Below are positions 1 to 7,176 of a stretch of 13,128 bases of DNA, in pieces. Each line of letters starts with the position of its first letter. Within the stretch, counting starts at the first letter, position 1. Both the position numbers and the translations under genes were made by a program. The notes below the pieces were generated by a model that saw nothing but the letters and a program-made list of their open reading frames with translations, made no database searches and was not told where the DNA came from. The stretch comes from Verrucomicrobiales bacterium. GTDB lineage: Bacteria > Verrucomicrobiota > Verrucomicrobiia > Limisphaerales > UBA11320. The stretch is taken from positions 1 through 13,128 of the forward strand of contig DMJJ01000451.1 in NCBI GenBank assembly GCA_003452185.1. Direction: 5' to 3'.

Positions 1-26
1 TTGGATGCGGGGGCCGGGTTCATCCC

Positions 27-1526
27 TCAGGAGGAGCAGCTGATGACAGGGGCGGGGGTACCGGCAGGGGCCGGACGGGAGTACGCCTCCCTGCCGGGCT
101 GTTCATCGAACGGGCGTCGCAGGACCTCGTGAAGGCTGGCGACCCCGGAGTAATCCCCTTGCATCGCCAGTTCAATGGCCTGCTGGGCGTGGTGGTTTCG
201 GAGAATGAACCGGGGGTTCACCCGGTTCATGTGGGCGCGGCGGGTTGCGTCGTCGCTCGCCTCGGCTCGCAGGCGGGCCTGGTAGCGGAGGAGCCAGGGG
301 GAGATGGCATCGGGTGCGGGGGCGATGCCGGAAAGGAACAGCGGGTCGGGTGCCGCCTGGCCTGCGGTGGAGAGGGAGGCGAGCTCGCGGAAAAAGAGGG
401 TGTAGTCGACCCCCTCAAGGCGGGGAAGCAGGTCCCCGATCAGCTCCTCATCCTCGGGCCGGCGGTGGAGCAGACCGAGGCGATCGGCCATCAACCCGAG
501 ATAACACTGGCCAAGGGCCGGCTCGTACCCCGCCAACGCCTCCTCGGCCTCCTCACGGGTGAGGAGCGGGGAGAGGGCGCGCACCAGGCATTGAAGGTTG
601 AAGAACCCCACCTGGGGCTGGTTGGCGAAGGCGTACACCCCGGCGTGATCGGAGTGGTTGCTGACATGCCCTGGATTGAAGGCTTCGATGAACCCGAACG
701 GGCCGTAATCGAGGGTGAACCCGAGGAGCGAGAAGTTGTCGGTGTTCATCACCCCGTGGGTGAACCCGTAGGCCTGCCAGTGGGCGATGAGCTCGGCGGT
801 GCGGAGGGTCACCTCCCTGAGCAGGCCGGCGTAGGGGCTCTCTCCACGGTCGAGGGTCGGGAAGTGGGTCCCAATGGCGTAGTCAGCCAGCTGGTGGAGC
901 TCCTCGAGCCGGCGGGAGTGGTAAAAATACTCGAAGCTGCCGAACCGGAGGTGGCTTGGGGCGAGGCGCAGGAGCATGGCGCCGGGCTCCGGAGTCTCGC
1001 GAAAAACAGGGTCGCGGCTTCCCAGGACGGCCATCGCCCGGCTGGTCGGAATCCCGAGGGCCTCCATCGCCTCGCTTGCGAGGTATTCCCGGATGCAGGA
1101 GCGGAGGACGGCCCGTCCATCAAACCCCCGTGAAAACCGGGTGCGACCGGCCCCCTTGAGGTGGAGGTCCCACCGGCGGGCGGAAAGGTTGCGGTAGCGG
1201 TTCCAGACGTGGGGCTGGGCGCCGACCGCCTCCCCCAGCAGGATCGCCCTGCCATCCCCAAGCTCCGGCACGAAGCTCCCGAACTGGTGTCCTGCATAGG
1301 CCTGGGCGATGGGCCAGCTGCCGGGCATCGGAAGCGAGAGGGTGAGCTGCCGTGCAAACTCCGGCCGGGAGGCCTCGGTCGGGGCGAGGTCGATGAGCGA
1401 TGCCGCCTCGGGGCTGAAGGCGACCACGCAGGAATCGCTGTACGGGGTCGGGAAGACCGCCTGGTGGAACGCCTCCGGCAACCGGGCGTACGTATTGTCA
1501 AACTGGAGCGTGTCGAGTGTCCGCAC
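27..1526 (-). CDS. selO: Protein adenylyltransferase SelO (YdiU/UPF0061 family)
   Basis: A 499-residue protein of usual family length. SelO has a protein-kinase fold but transfers AMP from ATP to Ser, Thr or Tyr of target proteins, and in E. coli it acts on redox proteins. The active site is intact: Lys124 in LHLKGAG, Glu147 in IREYLASEAM, Arg187 and Arg194 in LLRLAPSHLRFG, Asp263-Asn264 in HGVMNTDNFS, and the metal-binding Asp273 in LDYGPFGF. These residues fit the published Pseudomonas syringae SelO set at a constant offset of 11. The C-terminus is SCSS, with Cys497 where eukaryotic SelO carries selenocysteine; the codon is TGC, so this is an ordinary cysteine form. The start is GTG at 1526, with a weak AGGG a few bases upstream. 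It is divergent from the Rieske gene. The stop is TGA at 27–29, and nothing downstream of it can be seen in the window. Confidence 0.94.
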   Translation of the reverse strand: MRTLDTLQFDNTYARLPEAFHQAVFPTPYSDSCVVAFSPEAASLIDLAPTEASRPEFARQLTLSLPMPGSWPIAQAYAGHQFGSFVPELGDGRAILLGEAVGAQPHVWNRYRNLSARRWDLHLKGAGRTRFSRGFDGRAVLRSCIREYLASEAMEALGIPTSRAMAVLGSRDPVFRETPEPGAMLLRLAPSHLRFGSFEYFYHSRRLEELHQLADYAIGTHFPTLDRGESPYAGLLREVTLRTAELIAHWQAYGFTHGVMNTDNFSLLGFTLDYGPFGFIEAFNPGHVSNHSDHAGVYAFANQPQVGFFNLQCLVRALSPLLTREEAEEALAGYEPALGQCYLGLMADRLGLLHRRPEDEELIGDLLPRLEGVDYTLFFRELASLSTAGQAAPDPLFLSGIAPAPDAISPWLLRYQARLRAEASDDATRRAHMNRVNPRFILRNHHAQQAIELAMQGDYSGVASLHEVLRRPFDEQPGREAYSRPAPAGTPAPVISCSS

Positions 1527-1556
1527 ACGGGCACCCTAGCGCAAGAACCCGGGGCG

Positions 1557-1610
1557 ACGCAAAGGGGTTGGCGTGACTCCGGAGAGGGGGGGAGGCTGAC
1601 GCCTTTGCGT
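1557..1610. repeat. 9-bp perfect inverted repeat between selO and the Rieske gene
   Basis: ACGCAAAGG at 1557–1565 is matched exactly by CCTTTGCGT at 1602–1610, with a 36-base spacer. A second nested pair, GGCGT at 1570–1574 and ACGCC at 1598–1602, shares one base with the outer arm. The arms sit between the divergent starts at 1526 and 1669. They could be a regulator site serving both genes or the base of an mRNA stem in the Rieske leader. The repeat is seen directly; its function is a guess. Confidence 0.4.
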
Positions 1611-1638
1611 TGATTCCCCCCGCCGGCTGGTGTCGAGT

Positions 1639-1662
1639 GGGGGCCGGGAGCCGACGGCCCCC
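1639..1662 (+). promoter_or_regulatory. Hairpin holding the likely ribosome-binding site of the Rieske gene
   Basis: GGGGGCCG at 1639–1646 pairs perfectly with CGGCCCCC at 1655–1662, an 8-bp GC stem with an 8-base loop. The only Shine-Dalgarno-like run before the ATG at 1669, GGAG at 1647–1650, lies in the loop. The stem ends six bases before the start codon. It may limit or gate ribosome access; this is inferred from base pairing only. Confidence 0.4.
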
Positions 1663-1668
1663 GAATTC

Positions 1669-2019
1669 ATGAAAGTCAGAATCGCCGCCGAGAGCGAGCT
1701 CGGGGAAGGGAAGACGGTGAAGTTCGTCTTCGAACGCCAGGGAAGGCAGGTCCATGGCTTTGCCGCCCGGTTCCGCGGGAAGATCGTCGCGTACGAGAAC
1801 GTCTGCCGGCATATCCCGATCACCATCGACTACGACGACAACGAGTTCTTTACGGAGGATGGAAACCACTTCATCTGCCAGACCCATGGGGCGGTGTATG
1901 AGCCGCTGACCGGACGGTGTGTGCGGGGGCCCTGCCCTGGGGAGCGGCTCTTTTCCCTTCCAGTGAGGACGGAGGGAGGCGTGGTGTGGCTGGTAGGGGA
2001 AGGGACCCTGCCGACGTGA
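1669..2019 (+). CDS. Small Rieske [2Fe-2S] domain protein
   Basis: A 116-residue protein that is essentially one Rieske domain. The cluster ligands are visible as Cys46-Arg-His48 and Cys70-Gln-Thr-His73 with 21 residues between the pairs. They are followed by the usual GAVYEPLTG and CPGERLFSLPV segments, which resemble ferredoxin-like subunits of nitrite reductases and dioxygenases. There is no signal peptide, membrane anchor or catalytic domain, so it is probably a soluble cytoplasmic electron carrier. A GTG at 1630 in the same frame would add 13 residues, but it lacks a ribosome site and the extra segment is not domain-like, so ATG at 1669 is preferred. It stands alone: selO is divergent and the next gene is convergent, 57 bases away. 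The redox partner is unknown. Confidence 0.86.
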   Translation: MKVRIAAESELGEGKTVKFVFERQGRQVHGFAARFRGKIVAYENVCRHIPITIDYDDNEFFTEDGNHFICQTHGAVYEPLTGRCVRGPCPGERLFSLPVRTEGGVVWLVGEGTLPT

Positions 2020-2076
2020 GGCCGCGGGCCCGAGGTCGCAGGTGACCTGATCCGTGGGGGGGGCGCCGTGGAGCGG

Positions 2077-3033
2077 TTACTTCCGGCGACGGAGTCCGAG
2101 AAAGGCAACACCCCCCAGCCCGAGGAGGGCGTACGTGGAGGGCTCGGGAACGGCGGAAACCTGCCACCCGATGTCCTGCAGCGCAGCCCAGTCGAGGTCG
2201 GTCAGCTCCTTGCGGGTGCCGACGGTGAGGGTGGGGTCGAGCGCCGCCTCCTGCGCCGTGGCGGTGCCGGGGACCGTGCTCATGGTCCCTTCCTGGAAAT
2301 GGCCGTTGTCGGTTTCCAGGGGAACGTTGCCCCCGTAGGCCGCCACGGAGGCCGCTCCCGTCAACTGATGGCTGCCGTTGGCCAAGGCGGTCCAGGAGGG
2401 TGCGGTGCCGATCCCGAGGACATGCCCGACCTCATGCAGGGCGACGGAGTAGAGATCATTCTGGCCGGCGAAGTTCTCCAGCGTCGTCGGGTCGGTGTCC
2501 GTGTACCAGGTGGCGCTGCTGTTGAAGGAGATCGATCCACCCCACGGGGCGAAGTCGGTGTTTCCCGCCACGCCGGCCTGTCCCCGGTCATTGATCGCGG
2601 AGATGAACCCGCCGCTGCCGCTCGCGGCCGAGACACCGCCGTAGCCACCCACTCCGAGGGTGGCGCCTGCCATGGCGCGGGCCCCGACGTAGATCTTCAC
2701 CGTGTCGGCCGCGATCGTCGTGTTGTTGACCGTCGTGAGGGTCCCATCCGCAGGGCTGTAAAACTGGGCGCTCCAGGTGTCCCCGCCCGAGGGGGAGATC
2801 GCGCTGAGGGTGTCGGAGATCCGCGCTTGGAGCACGGAGGCGACGGTGTTCATCAGCGCCTGGCGGGTCGGGGTGAAGAACCCGCCGACGTCATAGCTGT
2901 AGTCAAACTCGATGGTGAACGCCGCCCGGGAGGGCGTGGCCGCGCCCCCCAGAATGAGGGCGACGAGGGCGGCAGTGGTGGTGGTGGCGGTGGTGGCGGT
3001 GGCGACTCCCCGAAGGCACGACTTAGGCTTCAT
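2077..3033 (-). CDS. Secreted matrixin-like putative metalloprotease with PEP-CTERM anchor
   Basis: A 318-residue exported protein. Residues 1–38 are a signal peptide with a Thr/Ala-rich stretch and a hydrophobic run. Residues 200–204 are HEVGH followed by VLGIGT, a gluzincin/metzincin-like zinc motif. Near the C-terminus comes EAALDPTLTVGTRKELTDLD then WAALQDIGW, a block common in PEP-CTERM proteins of this type. Residues 296–318 are the sorting signal: PEPST, a hydrophobic helix, then RRRK, which an exosortase elsewhere in the genome would process. The third zinc histidine expected in HExxHxxGxxH is Thr210, so ligand geometry or activity is uncertain. The open frame continues upstream to 3510, but that part overlaps the esterase gene and lacks a signal peptide, so ATG at 3033 is chosen. 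No clear Shine-Dalgarno precedes it. The protease role is inferred from the motif. Confidence 0.85.
   Translation of the reverse strand: MKPKSCLRGVATATTATTTTAALVALILGGAATPSRAAFTIEFDYSYDVGGFFTPTRQALMNTVASVLQARISDTLSAISPSGGDTWSAQFYSPADGTLTTVNNTTIAADTVKIYVGARAMAGATLGVGGYGGVSAASGSGGFISAINDRGQAGVAGNTDFAPWGGSISFNSSATWYTDTDPTTLENFAGQNDLYSVALHEVGHVLGIGTAPSWTALANGSHQLTGAASVAAYGGNVPLETDNGHFQEGTMSTVPGTATAQEAALDPTLTVGTRKELTDLDWAALQDIGWQVSAVPEPSTYALLGLGGVAFLGLRRRK
2975..3003. repeat. Trinucleotide (GGT/GGC) tract in the signal-peptide region
   Basis: About nine tandem GGT or GGC units on the plus strand encode the ACC/GCC run (Thr/Ala) at residues 11–20 of the PEP-CTERM protein. Slippage in units of three would alter signal-peptide length without breaking the frame. 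Confidence 0.5.
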
Positions 3034-3197
3034 ACAACTTACTTTATTAGTCGGAGGCTGGGGGAGGCGCTTGAGGGAAATCTTCGCCCCGGCCTCTCTC
3101 CCGCGATTGGGCTGGAGGCCGGGAGAGGGATGCGGGGGGACCAGCGGGGAGCGGGTGCGGTCCCTGCAAGCCGTTGGCCGGCTGTGGTGGGGATCAG

Positions 3198-3235
3198 AAA
3201 AAACCCCCACCCGACCGGGGGCCGGCGGGTGGGGG
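3198..3235 (-). terminator. Intrinsic terminator after the sialate O-acetylesterase gene
   Basis: CCCCCACCCG at 3204–3213 and CGGGTGGGGG at 3226–3235 form a perfect 10-bp stem with a 12-base loop. Read on the minus strand, the stem is followed at once by six T (A6 at 3198–3203 on the plus strand). It lies 31 bases past the esterase stop and about 165 bases before the start of the PEP-CTERM gene. It should end esterase transcripts and separate the two minus-strand genes. Confidence 0.8.
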
Positions 3236-3265
3236 GCTGCAGAATAATAGAGGCGGGGGAGCGGC

Positions 3266-4798
3266 CTACGGTTTGGAGGCGGTGACCATCGGAAAGTCAT
3301 CCGTCCGGAAGGGGGTCGCCGGGAGTCCCTCCGCGTTCCAGAGGTTGACCACGGGGTAGTCGGCCCATCCATAGCGGACGGCAACCGGCTTGGGGACTTT
3401 GGGCGACCGGACCACAATGGTCTTTCCCTCGATGCGGGCGTCAGCCCATTCGAAGTGGCGGTCCTCCCCGGCGATGGCGAATCCCTTGAGGTCCCCGCCG
3501 CGGGCGACAAGGCCCCCGCCCACGTTGTCGAATCGGAGCGTGATGTGATCTCCCTCGACCTTCATTGAGCGGTATTCGGGGCCCGCGTGAACGATCTTCT
3601 CGCCGTAGGTCACCTTGCGGGCGGCCAGGGCGAGGCGTGCGCCGACCGGCTCCTTCCGGCGCGGGTGGATGTCGTTCTCTTCCCCGACATCGGTGATGAC
3701 GGCCATGCCGACGTTTTTCAGCCGTCGGGTGGAGAGCCACTGTGCTTCCCGGAGCTCGGCCCAATTGCTGTCGCCGGGTGCGGGCTTGATGGCGGTGAAC
3801 GGGGCGAGCTGAACGAGGTGAAACCCGAAGTCCCCCTCTCCCCAGTCCCGGCGCCAGTTGCGGATCATGTCGGTAAAGAGCGAACGGTATTGCTCGGCGC
3901 GGCCGGCGTTCGATTCACCCTGGTACCAGATCGCTCCCTTGATCGCGTAGGGGATCAGGGGGGCGATCATCCCGTTGTAGAGCTCGGTGGGACGCCAGGG
4001 GGCCCACGGGGCGTTCTTCTTGAACTCCTTCCCGGAGGCCTTGGCCTCGGCTTTCTCCTTTTCCAGCTGGGCGATCGCCCCCTTGTACTGCGCCTCGGCG
4101 GCGGGGTAGGGGTCGAGGATCTCCTTTTTGTAGCGCGCGTTGCCGCTGAGCACGGCGTCGCTCATCCAGACCTCCGCCGGGGAGCCACCCCAGGAGGTGT
4201 GGATGATGCCGACCGGGACGCCCAGGGCCTTCTGCAGATCGCGGCCAAAGTACCAGCCCACGGCGGAGAAGCCGGGGGAGGTCTCGGGCGTCGAGGCAGC
4301 CCAGGAGGCGTGGACATCATTGGTCGGGGCGATGGCCCGGAGCTTGGGGACCGTGTAGAGCCGGAGCTGGGGGTTGGCGGTCTTGGCGATTTCCTTCTCG
4401 GCTTCAAAGGTGAGGCGCATCGGCCACTCCATGTTCGACTGGCCGCTGGCGATCCAGACCTCCCCGACCAGCACATCCTGCAGGACGACCTGGTTTTTTC
4501 CCTTGATGGTGAGGGGGTCGGGGCCCCCTGCCTTGAGGTTTGAGAGACGCACCATCCAGCGGCCTCCCGTGGCGCGGGTCGTGCGGGTCTGGTCGCGGAA
4601 GGTGACGGTGATCTCCTCCCCCTCGTCGGCCCATCCCCAGACCGGGACGGAGATCCCGCGCTGGAGCACCATGTGGTCGGTGAAGAGGCCGTGCGGGCGG
4701 ACATCCGCCCGGGTGCGGGGGGTGGGGAGGAACAGGGCGGCCAGGAGGGGGAGGCAGGCGATCGCCAGGCGTCGCCCCGGGGCGTTTAATGGAATCAT
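3266..4798 (-). CDS. Sialate O-acetylesterase-like secreted esterase (SASA domain)
   Basis: A 510-residue exported protein. Residues 1–31 form a signal peptide (Arg-Arg, hydrophobic 11–24, likely cleavage near TRA). An N-terminal β-domain with HMVLQR and PVWGWAD precedes the SGNH-like catalytic domain. The nucleophile is Ser121 in SGQSNMEWPM; WYQGESNA at 291–298 is the oxyanion block; Asp376-Ile-His378 in ENDIHPRRK supplies the Asp and His. The family removes acetyl esters from sialic acids and, in many environmental bacteria, from other acetylated glycans; the substrate here is unknown. A Lys/Glu-rich segment at about 225–265 interrupts the catalytic domain. The frame is open to 5017, but the extension has no export signal and runs into the divergent yihY-like gene, so ATG at 4798 is preferred. 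A terminator follows at 3198–3235. Confidence 0.9.
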   Translation of the reverse strand: MIPLNAPGRRLAIACLPLLAALFLPTPRTRADVRPHGLFTDHMVLQRGISVPVWGWADEGEEITVTFRDQTRTTRATGGRWMVRLSNLKAGGPDPLTIKGKNQVVLQDVLVGEVWIASGQSNMEWPMRLTFEAEKEIAKTANPQLRLYTVPKLRAIAPTNDVHASWAASTPETSPGFSAVGWYFGRDLQKALGVPVGIIHTSWGGSPAEVWMSDAVLSGNARYKKEILDPYPAAEAQYKGAIAQLEKEKAEAKASGKEFKKNAPWAPWRPTELYNGMIAPLIPYAIKGAIWYQGESNAGRAEQYRSLFTDMIRNWRRDWGEGDFGFHLVQLAPFTAIKPAPGDSNWAELREAQWLSTRRLKNVGMAVITDVGEENDIHPRRKEPVGARLALAARKVTYGEKIVHAGPEYRSMKVEGDHITLRFDNVGGGLVARGGDLKGFAIAGEDRHFEWADARIEGKTIVVRSPKVPKPVAVRYGWADYPVVNLWNAEGLPATPFRTDDFPMVTASKP

Positions 4799-4883
4799 GG
4801 GGAGAGTCCACCCCAGACCGGCCCTGCCCGTCAACGGGAAGAAAGAAGACACTTCTCCTGGCAACCGGCCCGCAATAGGCTGC

Positions 4884-6302
4884 ATGCCTATGGCCGACGG
4901 CACTGGTGCCCCCCCTGCGATCCCCGCTCCCACGAAGGGGGAGCGACGTCGTTTGCTGCCCGGATCGGAGGAGGCTTCCCCGGGGCACCTCCAGCGGATG
5001 ATCCAGTTCTGCGGCATCGTGATCCGTGGGTTTGTGGCAAACCGCTGCCCCGTGCGCGCCTCCGCCCTGGCCTACTCGAACCTCCTGGCCCTGATCCCGG
5101 TGCTGGCCGTGGTGATCAGCATCTCGAGCGGGTTTCTGAAGAAGGAGGGGCGGGCCCCGATCGAGGCGTTCATCCAGCAGTTGGTGGCGACGATCACCCC
5201 GGAGACACGGAACCACTTCCGGCACGAGGTGGACGACCCGAAGCTGGTCTCCGCACGGAAGGAGATAGCGGACAAGATCGACGAGTTCATCCAGAACACC
5301 AGCAGCGGCACCCTGGGAGTCACGGGAATGGTGGCGCTGATGTTTGTCGGGATTGGGATGCTGGTGAGGATAGAGAACACGTTCAACGACATTTGGGGGG
5401 TGACCCAGGGCAGGAGCTGGGTATCGAGGGTGGTGCACTATTGGGCGGCGATGACCCTGGGGCCGTTGCTGCTTGTCGCCGCCGCCGCGTTGACCGGGGG
5501 AGAGTATCTCCAGAGCACACGGGACTTCCTTGCTGGGCTTCCGTGGGGGGCTGGGAAGGGGATCACCTATTGCTTCCGGTTCCTCCCGTTCCTCATCCTC
5601 ACCACGACATTTACCCTTTTCTACCAGCTCATGCCCCATACCCGCGTCGATTGGAGGGCGTCGCTGGTTGGTGGGTTGGTGGGGGGGACCCTCTGGCAGC
5701 TGAACAACCTGCTGAGTGTGTTCTACGCGTCGCGGGTGCTGACCAACAGCTACATTTACGGCAGCCTCGGTTTGATCCCCCTCGTGATGGTGGGGCTCTA
5801 CTTCTCCTGGTTGATCCTGCTCTTCGGGGCTCAGGTGGCCTATACGTTCCAGAATCGGAAGGCGTATCTCCAGGAGCAGCAAATGGAGAGTTTTCACCAT
5901 GCGGCCCGGGAGTTTGTGGCCTTGCAGGTGATGACGGAGGTGGCGCGGGCCTTCGTGGACGGGAGGCCGGCTCCGACAGTCGCCCGCCTTGCGGAGGGGC
6001 TCGGGGTGCCAACGCGACTGGTCACGCAGGTGGTTCGCCAGCTGGAGCTCGCCCACCTGCTGCTGGAAACGCACAACGGCGGGGCGGCCTTCACCCCCGC
6101 CCGGTCGCTTGAAACCATCACCTGCCACGACATCCTGGCGGCGATGCGTGTCGGCGTGGGGGTGGACCCGGCCGCCGCGCCGGAGCCCGGGGAGGGCGAC
6201 ACCCCCTATTTCCGGGAGCTGGCCCGCATCCGAGCTTCCGAAAGGGAGGCCGCGGCCTCGGTCCGGCTGTCCGACCTGGCGAGGTTGGCCGAGGGTTGCT
6301 GA
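4884..6302 (+). CDS. YihY/UPF0761 family inner-membrane protein with C-terminal winged-helix-like region
   Basis: A 472-residue membrane protein. The family was once called RNase BN, but that activity belongs to another protein, so no enzyme role is claimed. Family blocks are visible: ASALAYSNLLALIPVLAVV at 59–77, NTFNDIWGV at 165–173, LPFLILTTTFTLFYQLMP at 234–251, GGLVGGTLWQ at 263–272, and YGSLGLIPLVMVGLYFSWLI at 292–311. About six membrane segments are likely: near 61–84, 144–162, 184–204, 230–249, 260–280 and 296–322. Residues 340–420 (VARLAEGLGVPTRLVTQVVR) look like a cytoplasmic winged helix, as in longer family members. The start is ATG at 4884, with AGG at 4877–4879 close upstream; ATG at 4890 is an in-frame alternative. 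The frame is open back to 4374, but that part lies antisense to the esterase. It is divergent from the esterase and upstream of rph. Confidence 0.88.
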   Translation: MPMADGTGAPPAIPAPTKGERRRLLPGSEEASPGHLQRMIQFCGIVIRGFVANRCPVRASALAYSNLLALIPVLAVVISISSGFLKKEGRAPIEAFIQQLVATITPETRNHFRHEVDDPKLVSARKEIADKIDEFIQNTSSGTLGVTGMVALMFVGIGMLVRIENTFNDIWGVTQGRSWVSRVVHYWAAMTLGPLLLVAAAALTGGEYLQSTRDFLAGLPWGAGKGITYCFRFLPFLILTTTFTLFYQLMPHTRVDWRASLVGGLVGGTLWQLNNLLSVFYASRVLTNSYIYGSLGLIPLVMVGLYFSWLILLFGAQVAYTFQNRKAYLQEQQMESFHHAAREFVALQVMTEVARAFVDGRPAPTVARLAEGLGVPTRLVTQVVRQLELAHLLLETHNGGAAFTPARSLETITCHDILAAMRVGVGVDPAAAPEPGEGDTPYFRELARIRASEREAAASVRLSDLARLAEGC

Positions 6303-6304
6303 CC

Positions 6305-6378
6305 GGGGGGGGAGCCGGGGCACGGGGCCGGGGGAGCGGCTGGCTGGTATTCGTGGTTTTCAGCCGCCTCCGCTCCCC
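6305..6378 (+). promoter_or_regulatory. G-tract motif and competing hairpins in the rph leader
   Basis: Between the yihY-like stop and rph there are four G-runs (6305–6312, 6317–6320, 6324–6327, 6330–6334) with loops of 4, 3 and 2 bases, a classical G-quadruplex pattern. The last run overlaps GGGGAGCGG (6331–6339), which pairs perfectly with CCGCTCCCC (6370–6378). An alternative stem, GCGGCTG (6336–6342) with CAGCCGC (6361–6367), uses the same GCGG, so both cannot form. No T-run follows either stem, so a standard terminator is unlikely. The structures end 16 bases before the rph ATG. Confidence 0.4.
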
Positions 6379-6394
6379 GTAGAGTCTCGCCGAC

Positions 6395-7138
6395 ATGAGT
6401 GAAACACCATCCATCGTCCGGCAGGACGGACGAGCCGCGGGCCAGATCCGCCCGCTGAAGTTTACCAACCACTTTGCCCCCCACGCCACCGGGTCGACCC
6501 TCATCGAGTGGGGGAAAACCCGCGTGATCTGCGCCGTCACCGTTGACGAGGGGGTTCCTCGCTGGATGAAGGAGCAGGGGGTCACGGGGGGGTGGATCAC
6601 CGCCGAGTATTCGATGCTTCCCTATTCGACCCATCAGCGTAAGCCCCGCGACATCTCCAAGGGGAAGATCGACGGGCGATCCCAGGAGATCCAGCGGCTG
6701 ATCGGCCGTGCGATCCGGGCGGCGATCGACCTTGAGAAGCTTGGAGCCCGGACCCTTTGGGTCGACTGCGATGTGCTTCAGGCCGACGGCGGCACCCGCA
6801 CGGCGGCCATCACGGGAGGCTATGTGGCCCTGGCCCTGGCAGTCCGGCGCCTCCGGGCGGAGGGGAAGCTGGCCCAGGATCCGCTCCTCTCCCCCGTGGC
6901 GGCAGTGAGCGTGGGCATCCTGAATGGCGCCCCCCTGTCGGACCTTTGCTATGTCGAGGACGTGGCGGCACAGGTGGACATGAACCTCGTGATGAACGGG
7001 GCCGGTGAGTTCATCGAAGTGCAGGGAACCGGGGAGGAATCGACCTTCAGCGAGCAGCAGCTGGCATCGATGCTGGCCCTGGGCCGCACTTCAATCCGTC
7101 AGTTGCTCGATGCCCAACAGGCCGCCCTCGCCTCCTGA
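6395..7138 (+). CDS. rph: Ribonuclease PH
   Basis: A 247-residue cytoplasmic enzyme that trims tRNA 3' ends using phosphate, releasing nucleoside diphosphates. It is full length and highly conserved. RQDGRAAGQIRPLKFTNHFA at the N-terminus, the core TAEYSMLPYSTHQRKPRD, the GRSQEIQRLIGRAIRAA helix, the phosphate-binding GGTRTAAITGG (Arg135), and the catalytic acidic pair in YVEDVAAQVDMNLVM (Asp189 and Asp195) are all present. EFIEVQGTGEESTFS closes the fold. ATG at 6395 gives the normal N-terminus, but only a weak GTAGAG lies upstream. It is the first gene of a probable operon with the histidine phosphatase (38-base gap) and prmA. Its leader contains the G-tract and alternative stems at 6305–6378. 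Confidence 0.97.
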   Translation: MSETPSIVRQDGRAAGQIRPLKFTNHFAPHATGSTLIEWGKTRVICAVTVDEGVPRWMKEQGVTGGWITAEYSMLPYSTHQRKPRDISKGKIDGRSQEIQRLIGRAIRAAIDLEKLGARTLWVDCDVLQADGGTRTAAITGGYVALALAVRRLRAEGKLAQDPLLSPVAAVSVGILNGAPLSDLCYVEDVAAQVDMNLVMNGAGEFIEVQGTGEESTFSEQQLASMLALGRTSIRQLLDAQQAALAS

Positions 7139-7176
7139 GCCGGCCCGGTTTCCACCACCCCCCCCTGATTCGCGAA

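Noticed and set aside
2068..3285. 405-codon plus-strand frame opposite the PEP-CTERM gene
   Set aside because: Gly/Arg-rich product without motifs. The minus frame has a signal peptide, an HEVGH motif and a PEP-CTERM signal.
4799..5017. N-terminal extension of the esterase frame
   Set aside because: It would bury the signal peptide 73 residues inside the protein and overlap the divergent gene's start.
4404..6323. Long open frame of 639 codons on the minus strand opposite the yihY-like gene
   Set aside because: Its translation is Pro/His/Arg-rich low-complexity sequence with no domain, and it mirrors a well-conserved gene. Long antisense frames are expected at this GC content.
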